64,000 nt of DNA, taken from the NCBI GenBank assembly GCA_029215795.1, contig JARDYH010000003.1, positions 17,834,001-17,898,000 of the forward strand, given 5' to 3'. This document shows positions 54,662 to 64,000 of the stretch, one piece after another; the stretch's first letter is position 1; each line of letters begins with the position of its first letter. Position numbers and translations under genes: made by a program. The DNA is from Anniella stebbinsi (lineage: Eukaryota; Chordata; Lepidosauria; Squamata; Anniellidae). The notes beneath the pieces are model-generated. The model had not been told where the DNA came from, made no database searches, and saw nothing but the letters and a program-made list of their open reading frames with translations.

Positions 54662-55247
54662 AGGACTTGTGATGGAGAGTCTCTAATGTGAAATTAACTC
54701 CCTCCCTCCCCAAAAAATCAATTTCCAGAATCCTTTGGAGGAAGAAAGCAGAGTTTTAGATTTGTTTCTTCTGTAGTTCGAACCTCCATTTAGACTAATT
54801 GTTTAATCATTATGGCAATAACACTGAAATTCTGTTATTTAAAATTGAGTCGATCATTGCGTTTTTCTTTGACTTGCCAGCTGAAGAGCTGTTGCTCTTT
54901 TAATGTATAATTGTATGGCTTTTCTATGGGATTTGTTTAGTCTGTTTGTAATGCTGTGTACATCACTCTGGGATCCCTTGTGGATGAAGTGTTGATTTAT
55001 ATGTTTCAGAAATAAGATTAAACTCCGTTGGGGTTTACTTTTGAACAAGTGTGCATATGATCAAACTTTAAAGTTGAGTGTCTTCATCAGTTCTTACAGT
55101 TGAGAATAACATTTAAAACCATGTTAATCTCTTATTATGAGACCTTAAAGATGAAAATATTTATTTTATCATAAACTTTGGCAGACAACACTTGATGCAA
55201 CTGATGAGGTGGACTCTAGTCCATGAAAGCATATCCAAATGGGTATA

Positions 55248-55720
55248 AAACTGCAGGGGTAGGAAGGCCATTACCTTTCAGAGGTTTTAGACTACAACTC
55301 CCATAATCTATTTGCCATGCTGGCTGGGGCTGATGGGACTTGTAGTCCAAAGAGGAAGTGAGGCTGGTGACGAAAAAGAAGCTCTCCTGGTGCCTACAAT
55401 GTGTTCTTTCCGGCACCAGGTGAAGACCTTTTTAATTGGCCTAGTGTTTTTAGTCTTTCAGTTCTGTTGTTTTAAATCTGTTACTGTATTTTAAACTTCT
55501 GCATTGGTGGTAGGCTTTATTTTGGTTTTACTTTTATGCTGTAGCTTTAAACTTTTAAATTTTCTATTGCATTTTACGCTGTATTTTGGGTATTAATTGT
55601 TGTGAACCACCCAGACAGTTTTTGCTATTGGGCAGTATAGAAATGTGATAAATAAATCATAATAAATAAAACATCTGGAGGGCACCAGGTGGCCTACCCG
55701 TGCCACGCTTTCCCTGGGTG
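55248..55720. mobile_element. CAGCC-type hAT MITE split by a LINE 3' end
   Basis: Left AGACTACAACTCCCATAATC with GGGACTTGTAGTCCAA; right AACATCTGGAGGGCACCAGG. The LINE occupies about 55366-55671. Confidence 0.7.
55366..55671 (+). repeat. LINE 3' end
   Basis: GTGTTCTTTCCGGCACCAGG, GTGAACCACCCAGACAG and GGCAGTATAGAAATGTGATA AATAAA. Confidence 0.8.
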
Positions 55721-55849
55721 CAAAGTTCCAATGAACTTAACCACGCTGAGTTAGACAGAATTGCCTTACAAATCTTCATCTTGAAGGAGCCAGAAGACTC
55801 TTTCGTTCTTCATATATGAGAATACCTATATCAACCTGGGGAATCCTGC

Positions 55850-55920
55850 GGCTGGCTGGGGGATTCTGGGAATTGTAATCCAACCCACCTGGAAGGTACC
55901 AAGTTGGGAAGGCTGGCCTA
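55850..55920. mobile_element. CAGCC-type hAT MITE fragment
   Basis: GGATTCTGGGAATTGTAATC CAAC and AAGTTGGGAAGGCTGG. Confidence 0.65.
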
Positions 55921-56102
55921 CACTCTCAATGTTTTAAACGCCCAGTTTCTAACCTCCACGCCCACGAAAGCGCGGCGGTTTGTTTTCAAGGACATGACTT
56001 GTATTAGGAACTCCTTTTCCAAAGGCAACCCCGCGGCGGGTTCAAGAACCAGCTGTTCCTAATACGAACTGTCCAGCAGCTCTCACAAGCAGAGCCGTTT
56101 CT

Positions 56103-56220
56103 TTTCTTTATTATATTACATTACATTTTTATACTACCCCATAGCCGAAGCTCTCCCGGAGGTTCGCAGCAATGAAAACCATAAAATGCAGCACAAAATA
56201 CAATATAAAACAGACAAATT
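56103..56220 (-). repeat. LINE 3' tail
   Basis: ATACTACCCCATAGCCGAAG and an A-rich body. Confidence 0.75.
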
Positions 56221-56399
56221 TAAGACTGCAGTTGCCGGTGGGTGAAAACAACAACAACCCGAGATCACTTCCCAGCCCAGACAGGCGCCTCTTCTCCCTT
56301 GCGCTTTTGGGGATCCTGTATTGCAGCGGTATTGCAAATTCTTGGATAGCTGCAGGGTCAAGGTTGCTGCTCTCTTCCCACACAGGCGGCTGCGATGTA

Positions 56400-57330
56400 C
56401 GTCAGTTAACAGGGCGTGGGTTGCTTTCTTCCGCGTCCGCTCTCTCTTTCCCCCCCCCCCCCATCCTCCCCCAGTTTCTGGGGATTTCTCCAGACACCTG
56501 AACCGCCCTCCACCGTTGCGCGCTGCCGCTTTAAACTTCTTGCGCCCCGGCCCTGCTGCAGTCGTTTGAGCTGCCCTTGGCGCGCCTCCCATTGGCCGCC
56601 GGGCTTCGCATCCCTCCACCCCTCCCCGCGCGGCGGCCAACTGCGGCCGCCGCTTTTGTATCGGAGTTCGGAACGTACCACCGCGCTGCTCTAGAGAGGG
56701 GCGCCAGCGGACGCAACCACTCTTCGCGACGGCGCTGCCCCGTCCCGGCTGGGCGAGTTCGCGCTCCCTTCACCCCAGCGGTTGGCCTGCGGGCGGGCGT
56801 GTCTCTTTAAGGAGCAGAGGACGCGAGCCGGCCCGGTCCCGTCCCCGTCCCTCGTGTCCAACAGCCGGGAACGGCTGCCAAGGTGTGTGCGAGCCACTCG
56901 CGGCGGGGCAGCAGCAGCTGCTGCTATTCCTCCTCTCTCGCTGGGCAGAGATGCGGAGCGTGCAACGCGGAGGGCACTGAGCGCGCGTGCCCTGCGGGGA
57001 GCCGGAGCGGGCGGTGGCGCTGCAGCCCGGCCGGGGCTTGCCTACCATGGCTCAACGCGCCGCGCGGGCTTCCTCCGGGACGGAGCACCAGCACCGCCAG
57101 TCATGATCGGAGGGCAAGTAGAGAGACGCTTTTCCTCTGGTGGCCGGATTCCAGCTCCGGTGCTTGGAATCCAGCGCGGGCTGAGCCCTCGAGCGGCGAT
57201 CCCGCCAAGGCGCGGACCGTTGGCTCTGCCCGCCCCAGGACTTGTGGGGCTCCGCTAGGGAGGCCTGTCCCGGCGTTGCCCGGGAAAGGTGACCCTCTTG
57301 CGGCGAGGGATTTCTGCACCGAGGGCTTCG
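56400..57330 (+). promoter_or_regulatory. CpG island; candidate MICAL3 promoter and 5' non-coding exon
   Basis: A 0.9-kb stretch with dense CpG and high GC, GC-box strings (GGGCGGGCGTG at about 56790; CGCGGCGG) and no recognised repeat. In human, MICAL3 (flavin monooxygenase acting on actin) lies divergently some 50 kb from PEX26. The distance from the PEX26 promoter here, about 47 kb, fits. Possible donors on the plus strand are CCAAG|GTGTGT (about 56883) and GGAAAG|GTGACC (57288). No MICAL3 coding sequence was found, so the assignment rests on position alone. The long frames crossing the island are chance. Confidence 0.6.
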
Positions 57331-57984
57331 CGTTCCACTGGCTGCAGAAAAGCGCAGCTGCGTTTCGTTGTGATTTGTAAAATGCAAGATATGGAAGGGG
57401 CTTTTGGAGGTTCCTTTTTCTTTTCTTTTTCTGGGACCAGGAAACCCTCTTTTTCCCTCCATCCCGGTGCTTAGATAATAGCAGGCGCAGCGCCCTCCGC
57501 CGGTGCTGCACATTGTTCTTCCCGGCTGTTTGTGTGTTGTTGCTGCGGAGGAAAGAGGGAAAGGGGCTGAATAGAAGAAGGTCCTGTTTGCGAGCAACGT
57601 ATGCATAACGCGAGAGCGGACCCCTGTACCTCGCATTAATTAATCCGGGGGGAAATATCTATCTTTTGGGGATTCCCTCTCGATGTAATCGGTCAGCGTA
57701 GATTAGAACACCACGCTTCGCCCTTCAAGTATAGGAGAAGCGCCCCCCCCCCCCATCGTGATTATGTCCGGTAGCTGGCAGATCAGTGGTAATTGATCCG
57801 CACTGATTCCACTCCACCCCCACAAAACATGCGTATAACTGTTATGCCAAGCCCGGTGACAAAAGCCGAAGCCCTGATCTAGGCAGATCGCCAACAGTGT
57901 GCCATGTCTGAGGATTGTGTGGGACAAGATGCAAATACAGAAACGCTCAGCCTGTTGCCTTTCTCCCTGCTCTCCCCATACTGG

Positions 57985-58014
57985 CATTCAGGGGTGGGGG
58001 TGGGGGTGGGGGTG
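57985..58014. repeat. (GGGGGT)n repeat
   Basis: Four to five G-rich units. Poly-C at 57745-57754 and poly-G at 58119-58129 are nearby. Confidence 0.85.
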
Positions 58015-58269
58015 GAGAGGAGGGCAATGAGATGCTTAATAGGCAGCCTTGAATTTCTAAAATAAGCAGGCTTAAACCTGCCAGGCTATTGTGCTTTTGA
58101 AGCCCTAATCCAGTTTGGGGGGGGGGGGGTTAAGTGGTTAGGGAAAGGCGCTCTGTCCATGTTCAAGGGTAGTTTCATCTTTGCTACTGTACATGCCTTG
58201 GGTTTGGGTGCAGCAGGAGGTAACTGTGCCAAGTTCTCCTCAACAATGCCTGAAATCAAGTATACCTTT

Positions 58270-58380
58270 GTCCAAGCTGGTGCCACCCCCCTTCCCCAGA
58301 TGTGTTGGACTATGACTCCAGGAGGCTGGCTGGGAATTATGGGTGATGTAATCCAGTGCATCTGAAAGGCCGCCCTAGTA
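58270..58380. mobile_element. CAGCC-type hAT MITE, worn
   Basis: TTCCCCAGATGTGTTGGACT ATGACTCC and GGGAATTATGGGTGATGTAA. Confidence 0.6.
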
Positions 58381-58417
58381 TTGGCAAACAAATTTTGAGC
58401 CTTGGATAGTGAATAGA

Positions 58418-58520
58418 CAGCAATCCTGCCCAAGTGTGCACATTGAGTTGAATCCATTATTAGCCCTGCTTAGAGGAAACTCATTGAAATGATTGGGACT
58501 TAAGTTTGACTGACATTGGA
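58418..58520. mobile_element. AAGTAAGTCCCA-type MITE, worn
   Basis: CAGCAATCCTGCCCAAGTGT and TTGAAATGATTGGGACTTAA. Confidence 0.5.
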
Positions 58521-58524
58521 TGCA

Positions 58525-59670
58525 GCACATTGTAAACACTTTGACAACTAGTGCAGAGTATTGTAATTTAGGCCTCCATGTTACTAGGAATGAGTTTGAT
58601 CTGTTACCAAGGGAATGCTTTTTAGCAAGAGCAATCATTTAGAATTTTATCCTGTGCCAAAAAATATATATGTGTGGACATGGCTAAAACCAAGGCAAGC
58701 TAAAGGAGAAGAACTCGCAGCACAGTGGGATGTGTTTGGAGACACTGCAGTTGTCCTTGAACAAAATCTCTGCGGGTGAACCCAGCACTGGGAACAGAGT
58801 AAGTCTGAGAACTAGTGAAGTAGATGTTAGAATCAGAAAGGAGCAGCAGGCAAGCCTGGTTTTGTAAGTTACTGGTTGTTTGCGTGGATTTATTTTAGCA
58901 TGGCTTCTTGATGGGTTTATGTTGTTTCAAACTGCAGTGAGATTTGGTAGGTAATGGAACTCCTAAACAGTGAAGCTTCTCTTATGCAAAGTCTCTTTTG
59001 TCTTGAACCTAATTCATCCTCCCCCCTTTTCTGGGATTTTTGCATGTATTATGTTCCACTGTTTACTCCAGAGGCTGCTTATACCACACAGAAAATGTCA
59101 TTTCCCGTGAGAAATGTGTTCTCGTGCTGTATTTCAAACAGCTTGTGTGTGTGGAAGGGCTCTCTTTGCCATGCGTAGCTTGCCTAGATGTGCCTGGAGA
59201 AGATAACTCACCAGTCCTTCCCATCCTGAGTAAAGAGAGGGAGGTAACAACTTGTTATGATTTATTGTCTTTTCACTGAGCCAAATGTGATGGGTATACA
59301 TTAACCCTGGGAGGGACAAAAGGGGCAGGTCTTTGCCAGTTCTCTTGTGTGGGAAACTATGTTGAGACATTTGTATTGTAGTCAAGTGAATTATGCCAAA
59401 TACCTACTTAAACCCCAGAGTGTGCCAGGCGGGTTTTCAAGCATCGTCATGTTTAAGGGCTGCTCCATCTTGGGGAATTATGGCTGAAATTCAAGTTGGG
59501 AGAGGTGGGTTTTCCATGATTCCTTTTTAACGGTTGAAGCAAGTATTTAAAGATCTCTGTCAAGTGAGAGCTATGAATTAGTGTGTTCTAGCTGGGTTCC
59601 TAGAGGCGATTCATTTATAGGTTAGGCGCAAGTGTGCAAAGATTTATGGACCTATCTCCTAATGCAGAGG
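58525..59670. other. Nothing recognised (putative MICAL3 intron 1)
   Basis: No exon or repeat family stands out. Confidence 0.35.
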
Positions 59671-59674
59671 TAGG

Positions 59675-59778
59675 CAGACCAGTGTTCTCCAGATGTTTTG
59701 GGGTTCCCATAATCTTTAATCATTTGCCATGCTGATCGGGGCTGATGGGAGTTGTAGTCCAAAAACCAAGGGAGCACT
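59675..59778. mobile_element. CAGCC-type hAT MITE
   Basis: GTTCTCCAGATGTTTTGGGG, TTGCCATGCTGATCGGGGCT and GATGGGAGTTGTAGTCCAAA. Confidence 0.7.
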
Positions 59779-59949
59779 GGGTTATCTATGCTTGCTGTAA
59801 GAATATAGCATTTACCAGGTACTCATAATCTCACATCCTAACAAATCAGCTCAACTGTCGATTGCTGTGTTGATAGGAATAATGGGAGTTGTCACTGAGA
59901 TATGTTAGAGTACAACACGTTGGGGGAAGTTGATGCAGAATTATGCATC

Positions 59950-60200
59950 TGCAACAACGCTGGACCAAGACATTTTTCTGCCTGAGACGGAGCAGCAAAA
60001 TGTGCTCCTTAACCGCCCAATTCAAGGTGCGTAGGATGCAAAGGCACATGTTACTTGGGCACATGAGGCAGAAAACCCCACATGCGCCTTTCATCATATC
60101 AAGCAGTAAAAATACAATATTAACAAACTGAATAGCTTACAATTTGCTGCCTGACGCGACTGCCTCACTCTGCCTCATGGTAGAGCCGGCGCTGATCTTC
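59950..60200. mobile_element. MITE with TCTGCCTGAG / GAGGCAG arms
   Basis: CAACGCTGGACCAAGACA at the left and TGGTAGAGCCGGCGCTG at the right are loosely inverted. GCCTGACGCGACTGCCTCAC matches the opposite arm. Confidence 0.45.
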
Positions 60201-60766
60201 ATAGAGACGCTCAACCTCAGGGATGTCCCCAGTACTCTGATCACTGCCAATACATTTGACACTCCATTCTTCCCTCCTGGAATTGCGTGGCAACTATCTG
60301 CAGTATTGCCTAGGGAACTGGGGAATGGAAAAGGACTCTTATTTATTGATTACCCTTTGTCAATAAAGGTAGGGTTGCAACACCCTTGTACGGTAGGCCC
60401 TACAACAACCTTGTATGGTAGCGCAGACTGATAGATTGCTATTTATTGAGTTGTCCCAAGTAGCTTTACAGCTGAGCAGGTATTTAAATACAGTTTTTCC
60501 ATGTCCCAGTCCAGCACCTAACCATTGTATCACATAATAAATCTATGTTTGAGCTTTATGACTTCAGACTTTGGTGGGGGCTCATATGAATTAAGCTTCT
60601 CCATACAAAAATATTCCTTGTATGTAGCATGTCATTGAAAGGGCTGCGTGCTTCCATTCATGCTACTTTTCTGTGTACAGGAAACATTCACTTGCATGAG
60701 CTTCTGAAGTGATTTGATTCAGAAATAGGCTTGCCATTTGCTGATTATGAGAACTAGGTCTAAAAC

Positions 60767-60995
60767 TAGGCTGACCAGATAAAATCCAGGTCAGGGCTCC
60801 TGTAAAAGGTGCAGGCACTATACTAGAGTGGCCATATACAAAATAAGGCAGGTCCCCTGCAACTTTAACTGTTGTGATGAAGAGGGAATTTCACCAGGAA
60901 CTAATTGCATATAAATGACACTGGCTGAAATTCCCTTTTCTCTACAACTGTTAAAGTTACAGGAGCCCTGACCTGGATTTTATCTGGTCACCCTA
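60767..60995. mobile_element. TAGGGTGACCA-type hAT MITE, internally deleted
   Basis: TAGGCTGACCAGATAAAATC and GATTTTATCTGGTCACCCTA ends. Flanks TCTAAAAC (60759-60766) and TCTAAGGC (60996-61003) agree at 6 of 8 bases. Confidence 0.85.
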
Positions 60996-61264
60996 TCTAA
61001 GGCAGTTTGAAGTGTCCGGAACAGTACTAGTTGTAAAAGAGCAGCTGTTGGGTCCAGCAGGCAGTAATCTGCCGGGTTTCTTCTTCATTTGAGATAATGC
61101 GTAGCAAGAACCTTTAGAGGTTACTATTAATAGATTATAGGAAAAATTATTCTGTACTATACCTGGAGCGACATTGGTCATTCTGTCTGTCCTCCTGTTC
61201 CTGAGCACATCCAAAAGGCATCTGAAAAATGGTAGACTAAATGCTGACAAAAGTATTGTTCAGG

Positions 61265-61345
61265 TACAGCCCAACCCTGTGCATATTTTCTCAGAAGTAA
61301 TTCCCTCTATGCTCAATTAAACTTTCTTCCAAGTAAGAGTGCATC
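61265..61345. mobile_element. AAGTAAGTCCCA-type MITE, worn
   Basis: CCCAACCCTGTGCATATTTT CTCAGAAGTAATTCCCTC. Confidence 0.55.
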
Positions 61346-61799
61346 AAATTGGAGCCCATGTTTCCCTTCCTGGCAGACTGTAACTCTCTACAAGCCACAT
61401 GTGAAAGATAATTGCAAGGTTTCAAGGTGCAGCAGGCAGGTTTTACTAATAGGTACCTGGTGATACTGACTTCATAAAGTCGTTTCAAGCTTTCCATTGT
61501 AAAATTTGGGTACAGAATAGCTGGAGGGTAAAGATATCATTAGTGAACAGTCACCTTTACCCAGACATACATATGCCTTGCATTTAAATGTATTCTTTTA
61601 GTCTCTTCTTCAGAATTTAAAGCTTGCAGGTTCTGGCTCCCAGGTGTCTGAACTTAGCTTCTGGACATGCAGAATCATATTTCTCCGAATGCAGCAATGC
61701 TCTTATTCTGTATTATGAAGGGTGCAACTCTTAGCTCATTCATCTTACTATGAAAATCTTAACCGTAATTTATGATAATTATTGGAGGTCTTGTTTATC

Positions 61800-62165
61800 T
61801 GTCTCACCACCTAAAGAGGCAAGATTGGTAAGTACTCAAAGCAGGGCCTTTTTGGTAACAGCACCCAGATGGTAGAACTTCCTCCTAAGGGAGGTGAGAT
61901 TGGCTCCTTCATTGCTTCGCTTTAGATGGACAGTAAAGATAGTTCTGTTCTGTCAGGCTTTTAATGCTGTGTAACGATTTTTTATGTCACTCTTCAATTT
62001 TAATGTCTTTTTCAAATTTTATTGGATAGTATGGCTCTTGCTCATACGACTTAAATGTATAATTAATATGTTTTAATTGTATTTTTTAAATCTATATCAC
62101 CCTGGGTGCCTAATAGGCAAAGGATGCAATTTATAAATTTAATAAATTTCAGTACTGAAGCAGAA
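61800..62165 (+). repeat. LINE 3' end
   Basis: CAGGGCCTTTTTGGTAACAG CACC, AACTTCCTCCTAAGGGAGG and ATCACCCTGGGTGCCTAATA ending in an A-rich run. Confidence 0.65.
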
Positions 62166-62189
62166 GGAACTCTCTTCATTCTCTTCAGT

Positions 62190-62565
62190 TTGAGGCTGTT
62201 CGCACAACATAGCAGCTGTGGTGTTTGTGGCTTTTCATTTTGAACCCCCACTTATGGGTTGTCATGTTGTGTAAACCTCTCAAGCTTTTGTTATGCAAGG
62301 GTTAAAGAACTTATTATGCTTATTTAGATATATGAACTGCTTATATTAATGGTTATTGTGAACGGATATGCTTTTTGTCATGTTCTTTCCCTCTTTTTTC
62401 TTTTTTCCCCCTGCATTTTTTCTGTTGCTGTTTGTTTAGAAAAATTAAGAAAAGAGAATTGTTTGTTCGACTGTCTGCCATACAAACCCTGGGTAGGACT
62501 CCAAACAATGGGTTAACCATAGGTTAAATAAACTGTGGGTTTGCATTATGTGCATACCAGGTCAC
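62190..62565. mobile_element. GTTCGCACAACAT-type MITE relative
   Basis: GAGGCTGTTCGCACAACATA G at the left and GGTTTGCATTATGTGCATAC CAG at the right; it shares blocks with 10950-11180. Confidence 0.45.
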
Positions 62566-62599
62566 GGCCTTTCTGTGATAATAGAATCAGAACAATAGA

Positions 62600-62800
62600 G
62601 TTAGAAAGGGTCTATGAGGCCATCAGGTCCAATCCAGCTTGTCTGCATCCTTCTTGAAGTGTGGTGCCCAAAATTGGATGCAGTATTCAAGATGAGGCCT
62701 AACCGGTGCTGAATAGAGGGGAACCAGTACTTCACATGATTTGGAAGCTATACTTCTGTTAATGCATCCCAAAATAGCATTGGTTTTTTTGCAGCCACAT
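62600..62800 (-). pseudogene. CR1 LINE reverse transcriptase C-terminus
   Basis: The minus frame reads [35 protein letters not shown] and [11 protein letters not shown]. This is the classic end of the CR1 ORF2 reverse transcriptase (consensus [13 protein letters not shown]). Only about 55 codons remain. The 5' truncation is typical of CR1. Confidence 0.9.
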
Positions 62801-63349
62801 CAGGGTAGCTCAGTCAAGCACTGATGGAAGCTTTGCACCACCAGTATAAATCCCTTTTAGCATTAAAATACAGATATCTGTGGCAGTGATCATGTTTGTA
62901 TCCTGAGAATCCTTGTGGCTTCTATACACATTTTTGCTAGAAGCAGAGTAAAAGTTTATGCAATATTAGCAACCAATGGTGTTGGTGGTGCTTGGAGAAC
63001 TTCTAACTGAAGAGAGATCACTGAATCTTATAACATGAGAATGCTGCCGGTTATGTCTTAGGTAACATGGCATATCTAACCTCTGTCTGGAATGAAATTT
63101 GTGAACAAGTCCTGAACATGTTAAAATTCCTGAATCATTGCCCAAAAGCAAGTGAGAAACAGTATCTGACACAGGCTTAAGGTTAATTACCTGCTGTCGC
63201 TGTTTTGTTTTTAAAGAAAAAAGGTTGGATCTTAATCTGGCCTTTTCAGCTTCCAAACTAACCTCAGCACTAAAATAGGGAACATCTGGAGGTTCAGCTT
63301 TATATTGGCTGGCTTTTTTTGGCTTTAAACATGAAAATCGATCCATTGT

Positions 63350-64000
63350 CTTGCTGTTGGTTTATTTTCCCTTTTCCCTACTTTTGCAGCCCTGTTAGAG
63401 TTGCAAAATGTGAGCACACATTCATAACAAGTCTTTTCTGTAAGAATTCAAAATGTAAAGTCGATGATGATTATGATGTTGGTCTTACATAATTGACATG
63501 CTCCCCACCCAAAAAAAAACTAAATTTGGAACAAAATATGAGCTAGCGGTTGGCAGAACCTCCTTAAAGCAGTCAAAAAATCAACTGTGGATTCAATAAT
63601 AGAAAGATTTAAAAGTTCTTCTGTGTAGTGGGAAAGAAGATTCTTTGCATTAAGCTAAGTTATATATACTCTGTTTCAACATTGCTACCTCAAGCCTTGC
63701 CCTAAATATTTTTGTGTGGATTCTGTAGATGCATAGAAACGGAGAGAGATTTACTTAAGATCTTTAAGGTGTTGAGTTACATGCAGGATCGTAACATATG
63801 TACTATCAAATCCCTTTACTGGAACATTATAGGTGCAAATTAGATTTTAAAGCAGAAAGATCACCGAATGCTCCCCAAACCCTAACTTGCTTGGGCTACT
63901 GTGTTCCATAGACTCAGTTCTTACAAACAACCAGCAGGAGTAGAAACAATTGCGTATTACGCAAGGTTAACACACTTGAACCATTGTTTTGGGGAATCCA
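63350..64000. other. Nothing recognised (putative MICAL3 intron 1)
   Basis: AT-rich unique-looking DNA up to the right edge. Confidence 0.35.

Noticed and set aside
56134..57636. Frames of 158-194 codons across the CpG island
   Set aside because: CpG-rich DNA lacks stop codons by composition; no recognised domain and none resembles the MICAL3 N-terminus.
57331..64000. First coding exon of MICAL3
   Set aside because: I looked for a plus-strand frame resembling the conserved monooxygenase N-terminus with its GAGPCGLR motif and found none; it probably lies beyond the window.

Overview
This window is vertebrate nuclear DNA, almost certainly from a squamate reptile (lizard type). The main indicator is several copies of a tRNA-headed SINE matching the Sauria SINE layout (13468, 31205, 37575, 38025, 44575, 50925 and 51365). 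Further support comes from tRNA-Ala-like SINEs, CR1-type LINE remains, a Ty1/copia fragment and very dense palindromic hAT- and Harbinger-like MITEs. There is no bacterial-style gene organisation. Most open frames are chance reading through GC-rich or repetitive DNA.

The only protein gene I can read with confidence is PEX26, the peroxisomal tail anchor for the PEX1-PEX6 ATPase. It lies on the minus strand at the left end. Four coding exons are visible (9295-9066, 6509-6369, 4078-3765 and 280-131), with consistent GT-AG junctions and phases, giving 278 codons through the C-terminal membrane segment. The last short exon lies beyond position 1. A non-coding first exon probably ends at 9409, separated from the ATG exon by an intron of about 111 bp, with a ZNF143/SBS-like promoter site at 9852-9870. 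The introns hold an internally deleted copia element, SINEs, LINE tails and a GC-rich transposon.

From about 9.9 to 56.4 kb no protein gene is recognisable. The interval is a mosaic of nested transposons. Several insertions can be resolved to the base because target-site duplications, or an uninterrupted copy of the host repeat, are also present. Position 15003 carries a strong SBS motif followed 150 bp later by a consensus splice donor, a candidate unannotated promoter and first exon.

At 56.4-57.3 kb is a CpG island. In human, MICAL3 lies about 50 kb from PEX26 in divergent orientation, so this island is the best candidate for a MICAL3 promoter and 5' non-coding exon. No MICAL3 coding exon was found. 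The right end (57.3-64 kb) would then be its first intron.

The most interesting objects are two transposons whose interiors are CpG-island-like DNA. One (7721-8823) is a Harbinger-like MITE in the first coding-side intron of PEX26 with 822 bp of unrelated sequence; a short sister copy at 15695-16050 lacks it. The other (33930-35006) is a hAT-type element with nested palindromes, CRE-like sites and two outward splice donors. It sits inside one arm of a young inverted duplication (32344-32731 / 33848-35319), and the other arm preserves the empty site.
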